This document shows, one piece after another, positions 19,107 to 28,173 of a DNA stretch of 33,107 nucleotides. The DNA is taken from the NCBI GenBank assembly GCA_016872855.1, contig VGYV01000006.1, positions 1-33,107 on the forward strand, written 5' to 3'. Position 1 is the first letter of the stretch, and each line of letters opens with the position of its first letter. The notes below the pieces were generated by a model that worked only from the letters and a program-made list of their open reading frames with translations, ran no database searches and was not told the origin of the DNA. The position numbers and the translations under genes are program-made. This DNA is from Planctomycetota bacterium. Lineage in GTDB: Bacteria > Planctomycetota > PUPC01 > DSUN01.

Positions 19107-19481
19107 ATGGCTAACATCCTGCTCGTCGAGGACGACAAGAACCAGCAAATCCTCTTCGCCGAGGAACTGCGCCTGGACGGCCACCAGGTCGCAGTCGTCG
19201 GCAGCGGCCCCGAGGCCATCCAGGCCGTCCAGTCCCAGCCCCCCGACCTCGTAGTGCTCGACGTGGCGATGCCGCAAATGGATGGCATCGAGGCCCTCGG
19301 CCGCATCCTCGCCGAGAACAGCCGCATCCCCGTCATCCTCCACACCGCCTACGGCACCTACCGCGAGAGCTTCATGGCCTGGGCCGCCGACGCCTACGTC
19401 ATCAAGTCTTCCGACCAGTCCGAGCTCCGCGCCGAGGTCCGCCGCGTCCTCGCCAACCGCGCCAAGGCCAAGAACCCCTGA
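19107..19481 (+). CDS. Response regulator receiver domain protein (stand-alone)
   Basis: NILLVEDDKNQQILFAEEL...PDLVVLDVAMPQMDGIEAL...PVILHTAYGTY...YVIKSSDQSEL; conserved D/T/K pattern. Confidence 0.93.
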   Translation: MANILLVEDDKNQQILFAEELRLDGHQVAVVGSGPEAIQAVQSQPPDLVVLDVAMPQMDGIEALGRILAENSRIPVILHTAYGTYRESFMAWAADAYVIKSSDQSELRAEVRRVLANRAKAKNP

Positions 19482-19496
19482 CCACGGAGGCACCCC

Positions 19497-20747
19497 ATGT
19501 CCATCGTCACACCCCACGGCCCGCGCCTGAAGGTCATCGCCATGGTCCTCGCCGGCGGCCAGGGCGAGCGCCTCCACCCCCTCACCCGCGACCGCGCCAA
19601 GCCCGCCGTCCCCTTCGGCGGAATCTACCGCATCATTGACTTCACCCTCTCCAACTGCGTCAACTCCGGCCTCCGCCGCATCTTCGTCCTCACCCAGTAT
19701 AAGAGCTCCTCCCTCGACTACCACATTCACTTCGGCTGGAACATCCTCAGCCACGAAATGGGCGAGTTCATTCGCTGCATCCCCCCCCAGCAGCGCACCA
19801 GCACCTCCTGGTACCTCGGCACCGCCGACGCGATCTACCAGAACATCTACACCCTCGAACAGGAGCGCCCCCACCTCACCTTCGTCCTCTCCGGCGACCA
19901 CATCTACAAGATGAACTACCGCGCCATGCTCGACGCCCACCTCGAGAAGAGCGCCGACCTCACCATCGCCTGCATCCCGGTCCCCAAGGAAGAGGCCGCC
20001 CGACTCGGCGTCGCCGTCGTGGACCGCGACTCCCGCATCGTGGACTTTCGCGAAAAGGACCCCGACGCGCCCACCATCCCCGGCTCCCCCAGCCTCTGCC
20101 TCGCCTCAATGGGCGTCTACCTCTTCAACACCCCCGAGCTCGTCCGCCAGGCCACCGAGAACTTCAAGACCGCACCCGAAACCGAACGCGACTTCGGCAA
20201 GAACATCATCCCCCACATGATCAAGCAGCGCGCCGTCTACGCCCACGACTTCAAGGACGAAAACCGCAAGCCCCAGAAATACTGGCGCGACATCGGCACC
20301 CGCGACGCCTACTGGGAAGCCAACATGGACCTCGTCGAGGTGGACCCCCTCTTCAACCTCTACGACGCCGACTGGCCCATCCGCACCGCCCCGCTCCAGT
20401 ATCCCCCGGCCAAGACTGTCTTCAACGAGGAAGGCCCCGCCGGCCGCCGCGGCCTCGTCCTCAACTCCCTCGTCAGCCCAGGCTGCATCGTCAGCGGCGG
20501 ACACGTCGAGCGCTCCATCCTCTCCCCAAACGTCCGCGTCGAGGAAGGCGCACGCGTCACCGAATCCATCATCATGGACGACTGCACCATCGGCCGCGGC
20601 TGCACCATCCACCAAGCCATCATTGACAAAGCGGTCGAAATCCCCGACGGCACACAGATCGGCCTCGACCCCGAAGCCGACAAGGGTCGCTACACCGTCA
20701 CCACCAGGGGCATCGTCGTCGTGCCCCGCCGCATGCACTACGCCTGA
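19497..20747 (+). CDS. glgC: Glucose-1-phosphate adenylyltransferase
   Basis: [78 protein letters not shown]. Confidence 0.96.
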   Translation: MSIVTPHGPRLKVIAMVLAGGQGERLHPLTRDRAKPAVPFGGIYRIIDFTLSNCVNSGLRRIFVLTQYKSSSLDYHIHFGWNILSHEMGEFIRCIPPQQRTSTSWYLGTADAIYQNIYTLEQERPHLTFVLSGDHIYKMNYRAMLDAHLEKSADLTIACIPVPKEEAARLGVAVVDRDSRIVDFREKDPDAPTIPGSPSLCLASMGVYLFNTPELVRQATENFKTAPETERDFGKNIIPHMIKQRAVYAHDFKDENRKPQKYWRDIGTRDAYWEANMDLVEVDPLFNLYDADWPIRTAPLQYPPAKTVFNEEGPAGRRGLVLNSLVSPGCIVSGGHVERSILSPNVRVEEGARVTESIIMDDCTIGRGCTIHQAIIDKAVEIPDGTQIGLDPEADKGRYTVTTRGIVVVPRRMHYA

Positions 20748-20777
20748 GACAACACGCAGACCACGCCATTCGCTCCC

Positions 20778-21487
20778 CGTTGTGTCCGAGAACTTCGCGC
20801 CGGAGCGCGTTCTGTGGCCCGCCTCATTGAGCAACCGTGACACGGCCTTCTTGCGCTTGTGCTCCAGGAGCAGTTCGAACATGAGCTTGCGGACCGGTGC
20901 CTCCTGGGGATCAAGCACTAGCCTCTTGTCTTGCCAGCGGTAGCCGAAGGGTGCTTGGCCGCCAGTGGACTTGCCTAGCCTGGCCCTGACGGGCACGGAG
21001 GCCGCAACTCGCTCGGCGATCTCCTCTCGCTCCCACTGGGCCATGGCTGCCACCATCGTGTAGAACAGACGGCCAGCCGGGCTAGATGTGTCGATGGCCT
21101 CTTGCAGGGAGATGAGGTCGGCGCCGTGCTCCCGGAACTCGCTCTCGGGCGGGACTATCAGGCGCTTCTCGTTGCTCTCGGGGCTGAATCGCCAGGCGAA
21201 CTCAGTAGGGTTCGCGGGATCCCCCGTGACACCCGCCAGCTTGACCAAGCCACGCGCCTTGAGGTGTGCCTCCAGGTAGCGAACGGTATCCGCGAATTGG
21301 GTGAAGACGATGACCTTGCCCCGCGGGTGCTTCTTGCTCAGAAGCTCCGTGAGCGCCACGAGCTTGGTATCTCTGGCAGGGTCCCAGTCGCCGAATCTGG
21401 CCAGGATGTCCAGCAGGGCATTGGAATCGCTGCGGAGGTCCTCGGTCATCCGGAGCCGTGCTCCCGTCCTTGTGCCGGAGCCATTCT
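20778..21487 (-). pseudogene. In-frame chimeric remnant: helicase C-terminal piece fused to the middle of a serine recombinase
   Basis: Helicase-like: [58 protein letters not shown]...[12 protein letters not shown]. Recombinase-like: [69 protein letters not shown]...[19 protein letters not shown]. Fusion at ~21145-21168; both ends truncated. Confidence 0.8.
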
Positions 21488-21827
21488 AGCGACCCGGCCG
21501 TGGCGGCGCAAGATGCACTCTCTTCGCGCGACCTCAGCGGAAGTCAAAGCGCGTGAGCACTACCCGCATGAGCTTCGGCACCCAGCACTCGCTGCCTATG
21601 AGCGCGAATCTGAGCTTCGCCCCACGGCTGAGCACCAAGCGAGACTGGACGCGGACACGCCCGGCGACTGTAGCCGTTGGTCCTGGGCGCCAGAGCGGGA
21701 TGCCACGGCTCGGACGCTCCGGGCGTCTGGCCGAACGGCAGCAGTTGCCGCGGATTCAGCCCCTCCGGTCTCCGCCCGATGTGGTGGAGACACAGCCCTG
21801 ATAACCGGACCGGCCGGTCACGAATGG

Positions 21828-23360
21828 CTATCGCCAGTAGTGCCGCTCGGTGCTGCGGTACTGGATGGCTTCGGTTACGTGCTCGATGCGGACGCGGTCC
21901 TCGCCGGCGAGGTCGGCGATGGTCCGAGCCATCTTGAGGATGCGAGTGTAGGAACGGGCACTGAAGGCGTGCTGGGTCATCGCCTGCTCGAGGAGGGACT
22001 CGGTGTCGGCGTCGAGTTGGCAGTGTTTGTTGATGTGGCGGTTGGTCATGCGGGCGTTGGTGCTGATGCGGTCGCCGGCGAAGCGATGCCGCTGACGCTC
22101 GCGAGCAGCCATCACCTGTTCGCGCATCTCGGCGCTCGACGGGCCCGAGCGCCGATCCCGAAGGTCGCGGTAAGGAACCCGAGGCACCTCGATGTGGATG
22201 TCAATACGGTCGAGCAGCGGGCCGCTGATCCGCGACATGTAGTTCCGGATCTGCATCACTGTGCAGCGACAATCCCGCTGGGTGTCGCCATACCAGCCAC
22301 AACTGCACGGATTCATGGAACCGCAAATGAGCAGTTCTGCCGGGAACGCCACGCTCATCAGGGCGCGGGAGATGGTGACGGTGCCATTCTCGATGGGCTG
22401 CCGAAGGGTCTCAAGCGTCGAACGACTGAACTCGGGCAGTTCATCGAGGAAGAGCACGCCTTTGTGTGCGAGGCTGACCTCGCCGGGTCGAGGATAAGAG
22501 CCGCCGCCGACGAGCGCGGGTGTGCTCGCCGTGTGGTGGGGGTCGCGGAAGGGGCGAGTGGCGATGAGCGATTGGCCGGGGGGCAGTTCGCCGGCCACGC
22601 TGTGGACTTTCGTCACCTCAAGGGCCTCTTCCAGCGTGAGGGGCGGAAGGATCGTCGGGATTCGCTTGGCCAGCATCGTCTTGCCGCTGCCGGGCGGGCC
22701 GATCATCAGGACGTTGTGATGGCCCGCCGCTACGACGGTCAGGGCGCGCTTGGCGTGCTCCTGCCCCTTCACGTCGCTGAAATCCACGTCGTAATCCGCC
22801 GTCTGGGCGAGCACGGACGCGATGTCAACGCGCTTCGGCTCGAGAATGAGGCGATCCGTGACAAGGCCCGCCGCGTCGTCCAGAGTGCGGACGGGGTAGA
22901 CCTTCAGCCCTTCGACGACCGCGGCCTCCGCAGCGTTCCCATCAGGGACGATGAACCCGGCGACGCCGGCTTCCCGCGCGGCGAGCGCCATGGGGAGGAC
23001 ACCCTTGACGGGGCGGACGGCGCCGTCGAGGGCCAGCTCGCCGACCATGGCGAATCCGCCCAGGCGGATTGCCTCGAGCTGCTCATCCGCAGCAAGGAGG
23101 CCTATTGCGATAGGGAGGTCATAGGCGGGGCCTTCCTTGCGGGTGTCGGCGGGTGCGAGGTTGATGGTGATGTGGCCGCCGGGCCAGCGATAGTGGCAGT
23201 TCCCGACGGCCGCCTGAACGCGCTCGGCAGACTCCTTGACCGCCGTATCCGGCAGGCCGACGATAGCGAGGTAACGCAGGCCACGGACCACATTGCATTC
23301 GACCTCGATGGGGTAGGCCTCAATGCCGAGCACGCCCACTGAGGCGACCTTGGCAAGCAT
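21828..23360 (-). CDS. comM: YifB/ComM family Mg-chelatase-like AAA+ ATPase
   Basis: MLAKVASVGVLGIEAYPIEVECNVVRGLRYLAIVGLPDTAVKESAERVQAAV, HHNVLMIGPPGSGKTMLAKRIPTILPPL, RPFRDPHHTASTPALVGGG, GVLFLDELPEFSRSTLETLRQP, MNPCSCGWYGD. Confidence 0.96.
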   Translation of the reverse strand: MLAKVASVGVLGIEAYPIEVECNVVRGLRYLAIVGLPDTAVKESAERVQAAVGNCHYRWPGGHITINLAPADTRKEGPAYDLPIAIGLLAADEQLEAIRLGGFAMVGELALDGAVRPVKGVLPMALAAREAGVAGFIVPDGNAAEAAVVEGLKVYPVRTLDDAAGLVTDRLILEPKRVDIASVLAQTADYDVDFSDVKGQEHAKRALTVVAAGHHNVLMIGPPGSGKTMLAKRIPTILPPLTLEEALEVTKVHSVAGELPPGQSLIATRPFRDPHHTASTPALVGGGSYPRPGEVSLAHKGVLFLDELPEFSRSTLETLRQPIENGTVTISRALMSVAFPAELLICGSMNPCSCGWYGDTQRDCRCTVMQIRNYMSRISGPLLDRIDIHIEVPRVPYRDLRDRRSGPSSAEMREQVMAARERQRHRFAGDRISTNARMTNRHINKHCQLDADTESLLEQAMTQHAFSARSYTRILKMARTIADLAGEDRVRIEHVTEAIQYRSTERHYWR

Positions 23361-23391
23361 AGGCGCTCCTCGCCCCTCCCACCACAGCGGG

Positions 23392-23421
23392 ATGATACAG
23401 AACGGTCGGGCGTCCTGTCAA
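23392..23421 (-). promoter_or_regulatory. Sigma70-like promoter for comM
   Basis: Minus strand TTGACA - 18 nt - TATCAT. Confidence 0.55.
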
Positions 23422-23476
23422 GGCACGAGACCTGCGAGCGCAAGGGCGTCAGGACCGCGGCGCTCCCCTCGGTTGA

Positions 23477-24201
23477 ATATAAAGTGGCTTCGGTGCCCTG
23501 GGCGTGGATGAACTTGCGCCGGGCGTGGGCCCAGCAGGCGACCTCCACCATGCCGTCGAGGGTGAACATGGCGTTGTAGCCGGCGTAGGCGTCGGCCTGG
23601 AGGTAGCCCCGCCAATCGCCCAGGAAGAGTTCGGGCCACTTCTTCTCCCGCGTGGGCGTGTAGTCGAAGACGGTGTAGGGGTGGTTCTCGTCGCCGAGGC
23701 AGGCCCACAGGCGGCCCGTGCGAGTGGTCTTCTTGTAGGCCTCATCGAGGACGCGCACGGTCGTGTCGTCGGTGTGGATCACGGCCGACTGGAGGATCTC
23801 GCGCGTCATCTCTCTGACGAGGGGCTCGATGAGGTCGGCCGAGAAGCCGGCCCCGTGGCTCTGGGTCGAGCGGGGGATCATCAGCCCGTAGCGCTTGAAG
23901 ATGTGTTCCTGGCGGTGCCACGGCAGGTGATCGTCGAACTTGCTTACGAGCACGTGGGCGAGCAGCCCCGGGCCGGGCAGGCCTCCGCTCCCCCCTCCAT
24001 CCCGAGGAACGCCAGCGCCAACTGCGCCGGGTCCACCCGCTCCGAGCGCGAGCCGAACTGCTGCCGGCAGAAGAGCGCCAGGCGATGCTTGAGCGCCGCG
24101 ATCTCCTCGTCCTTCAGGTGCAGCGCCTCGGCCAGCGTCCGCACCAGGTCCTGGAGCACATCCACTTCCGCCGGCAAGTTGTCCAGGTCTATCGTCTTCA
24201 C
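23477..24201 (-). pseudogene. IS66-family transposase (TnpC) remnant, internally deleted, frameshifted and 3'-truncated
   Basis: N-terminus MKTIDLDNLPAEVDVLQDLVRTLAEALHLKDEEIAALKHRLALFCRQQFGSRSERVDPAQLALAF in one frame; LPGPGLLAHVLVSKFDDHLPWHRQEHIFKRYGLMIPRSTQ...AVIHTDDTTVRVLD...GYLQADAYAGYNAMF...CWAHARRKF in another; the central domain is missing. Confidence 0.85.
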
Positions 24202-24266
24202 ATAATCCTTGATCCTGCGAAGCGCACGATTGCTGCAAGAACTTCGCGATTATTTCTTTCGCCCAA

Positions 24267-24443
24267 TTAGCCCGCCGCGTCGGCCCGGCCCGGCACCCAG
24301 CGCTCCCGCCGCCGGGAGCCGGCCAAGTCGATCCCCTCCAGCAACAACATCAGCTCCGCCGCCTCCACCTCCACGGAATGGGCATCGACCGAGGGAAACC
24401 GGAACACCCCCTTCTCCAGCCGCTTGTACCACAACACGAACCC
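24267..24443 (-). pseudogene. IS66 TnpB C-terminal fragment (not in supplied ORF track)
   Basis: Manual translation GGFVLWYKRLEKGVFRFPSVDAHSVEVEAAELMLLLEGIDLAGSRRRERWVPGRADAAG*; matches the TnpB pattern ...LWYKRLEKG.F..P.......L..LLEGID. N-terminal part absent. Confidence 0.8.
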
Positions 24444-24712
24444 GCCCGTCGCTCAGCAGACCCGCTGCTGGCACCCTCTGCCACACGCACCGCCACGAAC
24501 GCCGGCCTCCCGGCCCAGAGCTTGTCAACCTCCTCAGTCGGCACACACCTGCGCCAGAGCGCAAATAGGTCACACTCCTCCCCATCAGCGGCCTCCCCTG
24601 CCGAAACGGGTCTAATGGCCACCTGAAGGAAACGCCGCACCGCAGGTTCCCATGCGGCTTCGTCCATCAACGGTGTGCCTATTCTTGGGTCATTCTTCCG
24701 CATCTGCTTCAC
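24437..24712 (-). pseudogene. Small phage-island ORF truncated by the IS66 remnant
   Basis: MKQMRKNDPRIGTPLMDEAAWEPAVRRFLQVAIRPVSAGEAADGEECDLFALWRRCVPTEEVDKLWAGRPAFVAVRVAEGASSGSAER, then the reading frame runs out of frame through tnpB. Confidence 0.5.
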
Positions 24713-24716
24713 CCTT

Positions 24717-24947
24717 TCACGTCGTGGCCTTGTGGGCCGGTTGGGGTTTCGGGAACTTGGGGTCCGCCTTCACCCGCAGGGGCGGATGAGGCCCGAAGTT
24801 GGCAATGTCCACCTTCAACAGCGCCTCCTCTACCACGGCGCCATTCGTCACGGCGTCCAGGCCGTAGGCTTTGGCGAGCAGCTTGGTCAGCCGCCGGAGT
24901 CGTCGAGCGCCCATCGGAGAGAGGCACACGGAAATGGTTTCGCTCAC
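24717..24947 (-). CDS. Small hypothetical protein of the phage-like island
   Basis: VSETISVCLSPMGARRLRRLTKLLAKAYGLDAVTNGAVVEEALLKVDIANFGPHPPLRVKADPKFPKPQPAHKATT; GTGA overlap with the upstream ORF. Confidence 0.5.
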   Translation of the reverse strand: MSETISVCLSPMGARRLRRLTKLLAKAYGLDAVTNGAVVEEALLKVDIANFGPHPPLRVKADPKFPKPQPAHKATT

Positions 24948-25356
24948 CCACCACGGCCCTCCAGGGCCATCGCGGCCAGCGCCACCACATTGCGCCCGCC
25001 CAATCGAGTGTCCCTCAACTCCCCGCTTTCCGCGAGCAGGCTCACCACGAACTGCGCGGCGTCGGCCACTTGCCAGAGCACGCAGGCCACGTCGGCGGCC
25101 GCGTCCGCACCGTCCCCGCCGTCGGCGCGCAGCCCACACACCAGGTCATCGGCCGCTTTGGCTTGCTTGCCGGCGAGGAACCCGATCGCGCCCAACTCGG
25201 CAGCAACCCGTTCCAGCTCTATGGGCGCCTCCCCTTCCACCCACACGTCCACCAGGCTGTTGCACCGCCCGGCGAGGTCACGCAGCGCCGTCGCCGCGTC
25301 CCCACGTCGGGCGCCTTGCCCGCCTCCCCCTTGCCCTTGCGCCCCATCTTACCCAT
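24944..25356 (-). CDS. Small hypothetical protein split by an apparent frameshift at a G4 run (25301-25304)
   Basis: MGKMGRKGKGEAGKAPDV in one frame, then DAATALRDLAGRCNSLVDVWVEGEAPIELERVAAELGAIGFLAGKQAKAADDLVCGL... in another; RBS-like gaaggag before the ATG at 25356. Confidence 0.5.
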
Positions 25357-25537
25357 CGCAGTCTCCTTCTCAGGGCATGGAGCCGCCCGACCTGATGAAC
25401 GCTCCGCGATGCAGAGGTTGCCAGGCGTTTCCGCGTTGGCGGTCGTGCGGCTCCGTGTCCATGAGAAAGGCCCTCAGGGCAGGCGCCCCAGGGCCGGTTG
25501 CTCTGGTGGGGCCTGCATCGCGCGTTCATCGGGGGCG

Positions 25538-25565
25538 ATTGTAGCGCGTCGCGCGAGGAAGTCAA
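25538..25565 (-). promoter_or_regulatory. Sigma70-like promoter driving the small island ORFs
   Basis: Minus strand TTGACT - 16 nt - TACAAT, within an AT-richer pocket of a very GC-rich region. Confidence 0.55.
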
Positions 25566-25688
25566 GCCTTTTTTCCCGGGAAATCTCTCAGGCAGCCCCA
25601 GGGAGCCGCCCTGCAAGGCCGTGGCGGGGCCGCGGCCAGCGCATGCGGGCAGTGGGAGCCTTGCCCGCGCGTCGAGCCTTCGCCGTCG

Positions 25689-26429
25689 TCAGTGGGAGGC
25701 GGCCAGGCGGGCGGCCGCGCAGGCGGGAGGCAGGCGCACGTGGCGGAGGTCGCGGAGGGCGCCGCCGTCGCGGTCCGGGCCGCGGGCGGCCAGCTCTGCC
25801 ACGGCGGGGGAGAGGAGCTTGAGGCGGCGCCGGAGCCGCCGCAAGGCCGTGTCGCGCATCTCGTAAACCCGCGCCCTCGACACGCGCCAGCGGGCCGCGC
25901 ACGTCCGCGCCGAGCCGTGGGCCATCACCAGCTCGCGCAGCACGGCGATCTCGCGGGGCTTCAGGCAGGCGGCCATCGCGCCGTCGAGCAGCCGGGCGAG
26001 GTCGAGGCCGTCCAGGTCGGCGCTGGCGGCCGTGGGCCGCCGTTCCGCCAGGGCCTCCCCCAGCGTGCCGTCGCCGTCAGGGAGTGTGGGCGCGTCCAGA
26101 CTCAGGCAGCCCCAGTGGCGCCGCTCCCGGCGCAGGTGCCGGCGCATGAACCCCAGGCCGCACTTCACAACGTAGGCTCGCCCCGCCTGCTGCTCGGGCT
26201 CCACCCGTGGCAGCGCCCAGAGCACGCCGGCCACGAACACGGCCACGGCGTCCTCAACGTCGTTGGGGTGGGCACGCAGGCGGCGGGCAAAGTGGCGCCC
26301 GAGCCGGGCCACGCCGCCCCAGGTGTAACCCACGGCCGCCAGCAGGCCGTCGTAGTTAGGGGGCGGCAGCGGTCCGGCTCTGCCCACAGCCGAGGGCGGC
26401 TGTGCCACACTTGTCGGGTCGGGTCGCAT
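25689..26429 (-). CDS. Sigma-70-like / HTH regulatory protein of the phage-like island
   Basis: Region-2-like GRHFARRLRAHPNDVEDAVAVFVAGVLWALPRVEPEQQAGRAYVVKCGLGFMRRHLRRERRHW and region-4-like LKPREIAVLRELVMAHGSARTCAARWRVSRARVYEMRDTALRRLRRRL. N-terminus overlaps a palindrome, start uncertain. Confidence 0.55.
   Translation of the reverse strand: MRPDPTSVAQPPSAVGRAGPLPPPNYDGLLAAVGYTWGGVARLGRHFARRLRAHPNDVEDAVAVFVAGVLWALPRVEPEQQAGRAYVVKCGLGFMRRHLRRERRHWGCLSLDAPTLPDGDGTLGEALAERRPTAASADLDGLDLARLLDGAMAACLKPREIAVLRELVMAHGSARTCAARWRVSRARVYEMRDTALRRLRRRLKLLSPAVAELAARGPDRDGGALRDLRHVRLPPACAAARLAASH
26385..26404. repeat. Short palindrome at the 5' end of the sigma-like ORF (encodes AQPPSAV)
   Basis: cacagccg-aggg-cggctgtg, perfect 8-bp arms. 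Confidence 0.7.
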
Positions 26430-26637
26430 CGCGTCTGCCCAGGTGGGGGGGGGCCGGCCAGGGGCGGCGCGGTCCGGTCGGACCCTTACCCGCCACTCCG
26501 CCCCTCGGCCCCGTCACAACACGGCGCCCACGGTAGCGCCGCGGCGGGCCGGCCGCAAGCCGCCTGTGCCAGCCATTGGCAACGGGGAAGGAAGGCGTCA
26601 AGAGGGATGGGAAGCTCACAACACGCGGGCAGCCGCG

Positions 26638-28026
26638 TCACTCGCCGCCGGGGATGCTCGTGAGGTCGGCATCCTGCCGCCGGGACTTCTCAGCCGCCGC
26701 CTTCAGTTCAGCGGCCGCCGACTCAAGATTCGGGCCGGCGCCCTCCCCGTAGAACGTCCGGCGAAACGTCTCAAGCTCCTTCCCCTGCAGAACCTGCCCC
26801 GCCGTCGACTCAGGCCCCCACAAAAACAGCTTTGCCTCCAGATTCAAATCCGCCAGCCAGTCGAACAAGCCCGCCTCCCCCTTCCGGACCCGCGTGGCGT
26901 GGTATGCCTTGCGCAGAGCCGCGCGAGCCGAGATCGCCCCCGTCGCCCGCGCCTGTTGCTCCCCTGCCTCCTGCGCCGCAATCCACTGCTCGCGCCTCCA
27001 TTGGTCCACCCGGCGCGTCAGCCCGCTCACCCGCTCCACTGCCCCCTCCGCCCCAGCTATCTCCGCCTCCGCCGCGCCCTGCCGCGCCAGCACCGCGCTC
27101 ACCGCCGGCGCCTGCCCCCCAAACACCGCCTCCCGCAGGGCCGCATCCCTACCCAGCACCTTCAGCCGTTCCGTTGCGCCACCGGCACCAATCAGCTTCC
27201 TCAGCGCGCGGTCTCGGGCCGCAACTCCGGTCGGGCGCTCCGTCGTCGTAAGCGCATCCTGCAACACCTTCAGGGTCTCGCCCGTCTGCCCCCCCTGGTA
27301 CGCCGCCAGGAGCAATGCCAGGCCCGACTCTGCGCTGCCTGCGCCACTTGCGGCCCACTGCCCCAGCACTTTCCTGCCCTCTTCGCCCGACAGTTTCTTC
27401 CCGGCCCGGCCCGCGGCCATCTGCATCACTAGGGCCAGGTCGGCCGCCCGCTTCGCATCCATTCCAGGGAAGGTCTCGGCCAGCGCCCCCCCTACGCCAG
27501 CCAATTCCGGCACGCTCACACCCGCCTTGCCTGCCGGCGCGGCCGCCTCCACCAACGCCTTCATCCTCTCTCGCGAGATCGTCGGCGCGGCCCCGCGCAC
27601 CCCCTCATAGGCCGCAACCACTGTCTCAGGGCTGAAGTCGTGTCGCTTGCCCATCTCCCCAAACCACTTCACCAGTTCCGGGGCATGCGCCGCCTCCCCA
27701 GCCATCACTATCGCGCCTATCTGCGCGCGGATCGCGCCCCGCGCCACCTTCGTCGTCTCCGCCATCTCCCTGTTCACTGCCGCCGCAGTCGACCGCACGG
27801 CCCCCAAAGCCGCAGCCACCGACACATACCCCCCCACCGTGGTTAGCAGCTCTTTCCCCACGGCCTTCAATCCGTCCGTGTGCTCGGCATGCGTCTGTTT
27901 CGCCTCTCGGCGCAGGTCGCGCATCTGGTCCTTCAGGGCTTTGTTGGCGTCGAGCAGCTTGGCGTACTCTCGGAGGGCCGAGGCCGCGTCGCCCTCAACA
28001 ACGAGTCGGTCTTTCGAGATTGCCAC
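26638..28026 (-). CDS. Short phage tail tape-measure-like / coiled-coil protein
   Basis: N-terminal coiled coil ALREYAKLLDANKALKDQMRDLRREAKQTH, then hydrophobic ELLTTVGGYVSVAAALGAVRSTAAAVNREMAETTKVARGAI and long helical Ala/Gly-rich body; GTG start. Confidence 0.5.
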   Translation of the reverse strand: MAISKDRLVVEGDAASALREYAKLLDANKALKDQMRDLRREAKQTHAEHTDGLKAVGKELLTTVGGYVSVAAALGAVRSTAAAVNREMAETTKVARGAIRAQIGAIVMAGEAAHAPELVKWFGEMGKRHDFSPETVVAAYEGVRGAAPTISRERMKALVEAAAPAGKAGVSVPELAGVGGALAETFPGMDAKRAADLALVMQMAAGRAGKKLSGEEGRKVLGQWAASGAGSAESGLALLLAAYQGGQTGETLKVLQDALTTTERPTGVAARDRALRKLIGAGGATERLKVLGRDAALREAVFGGQAPAVSAVLARQGAAEAEIAGAEGAVERVSGLTRRVDQWRREQWIAAQEAGEQQARATGAISARAALRKAYHATRVRKGEAGLFDWLADLNLEAKLFLWGPESTAGQVLQGKELETFRRTFYGEGAGPNLESAAAELKAAAEKSRRQDADLTSIPGGE

Positions 28027-28029
28027 GGG

Positions 28030-28173
28030 TCAGGCTCCTCTCTCGCCAGCCACGCCGGCAAGAAACGCATCGCACGTCGTCACCCGGTCCACAAGCCCGG
28101 CGTCAACTGCCTCCCCGCCCACGAACCTGCGCCCCGTGGCCACCTCCCGCGCGGCCGCGTGGCCAGCCAGGTT
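28030..28173 (-). pseudogene. Orphan C-terminal tail resembling a phage S49 (SppA/protein C-like) peptidase
   Basis: NLAGHAAAREVATGRRFVGGEAVDAGLVDRVTTCDAFLAGVAGERGA*, in frame after TGA at 28174-28176; pattern xVAxGRxFxGxxAVxxGLVDxVxTxDAFLA. Confidence 0.5.

Noticed and set aside
21490-21827. Possible genes between the chimera and comM (e.g. 82-aa ORF 21553-21801)
   Set aside because: No start context, domain or compositional support; treated as scar/intergenic DNA.
21102-23342. 746-aa plus-strand ORF
   Set aside because: Antisense to the clearly conserved ComM/YifB gene; high-GC shadow ORF with no recognisable domain.
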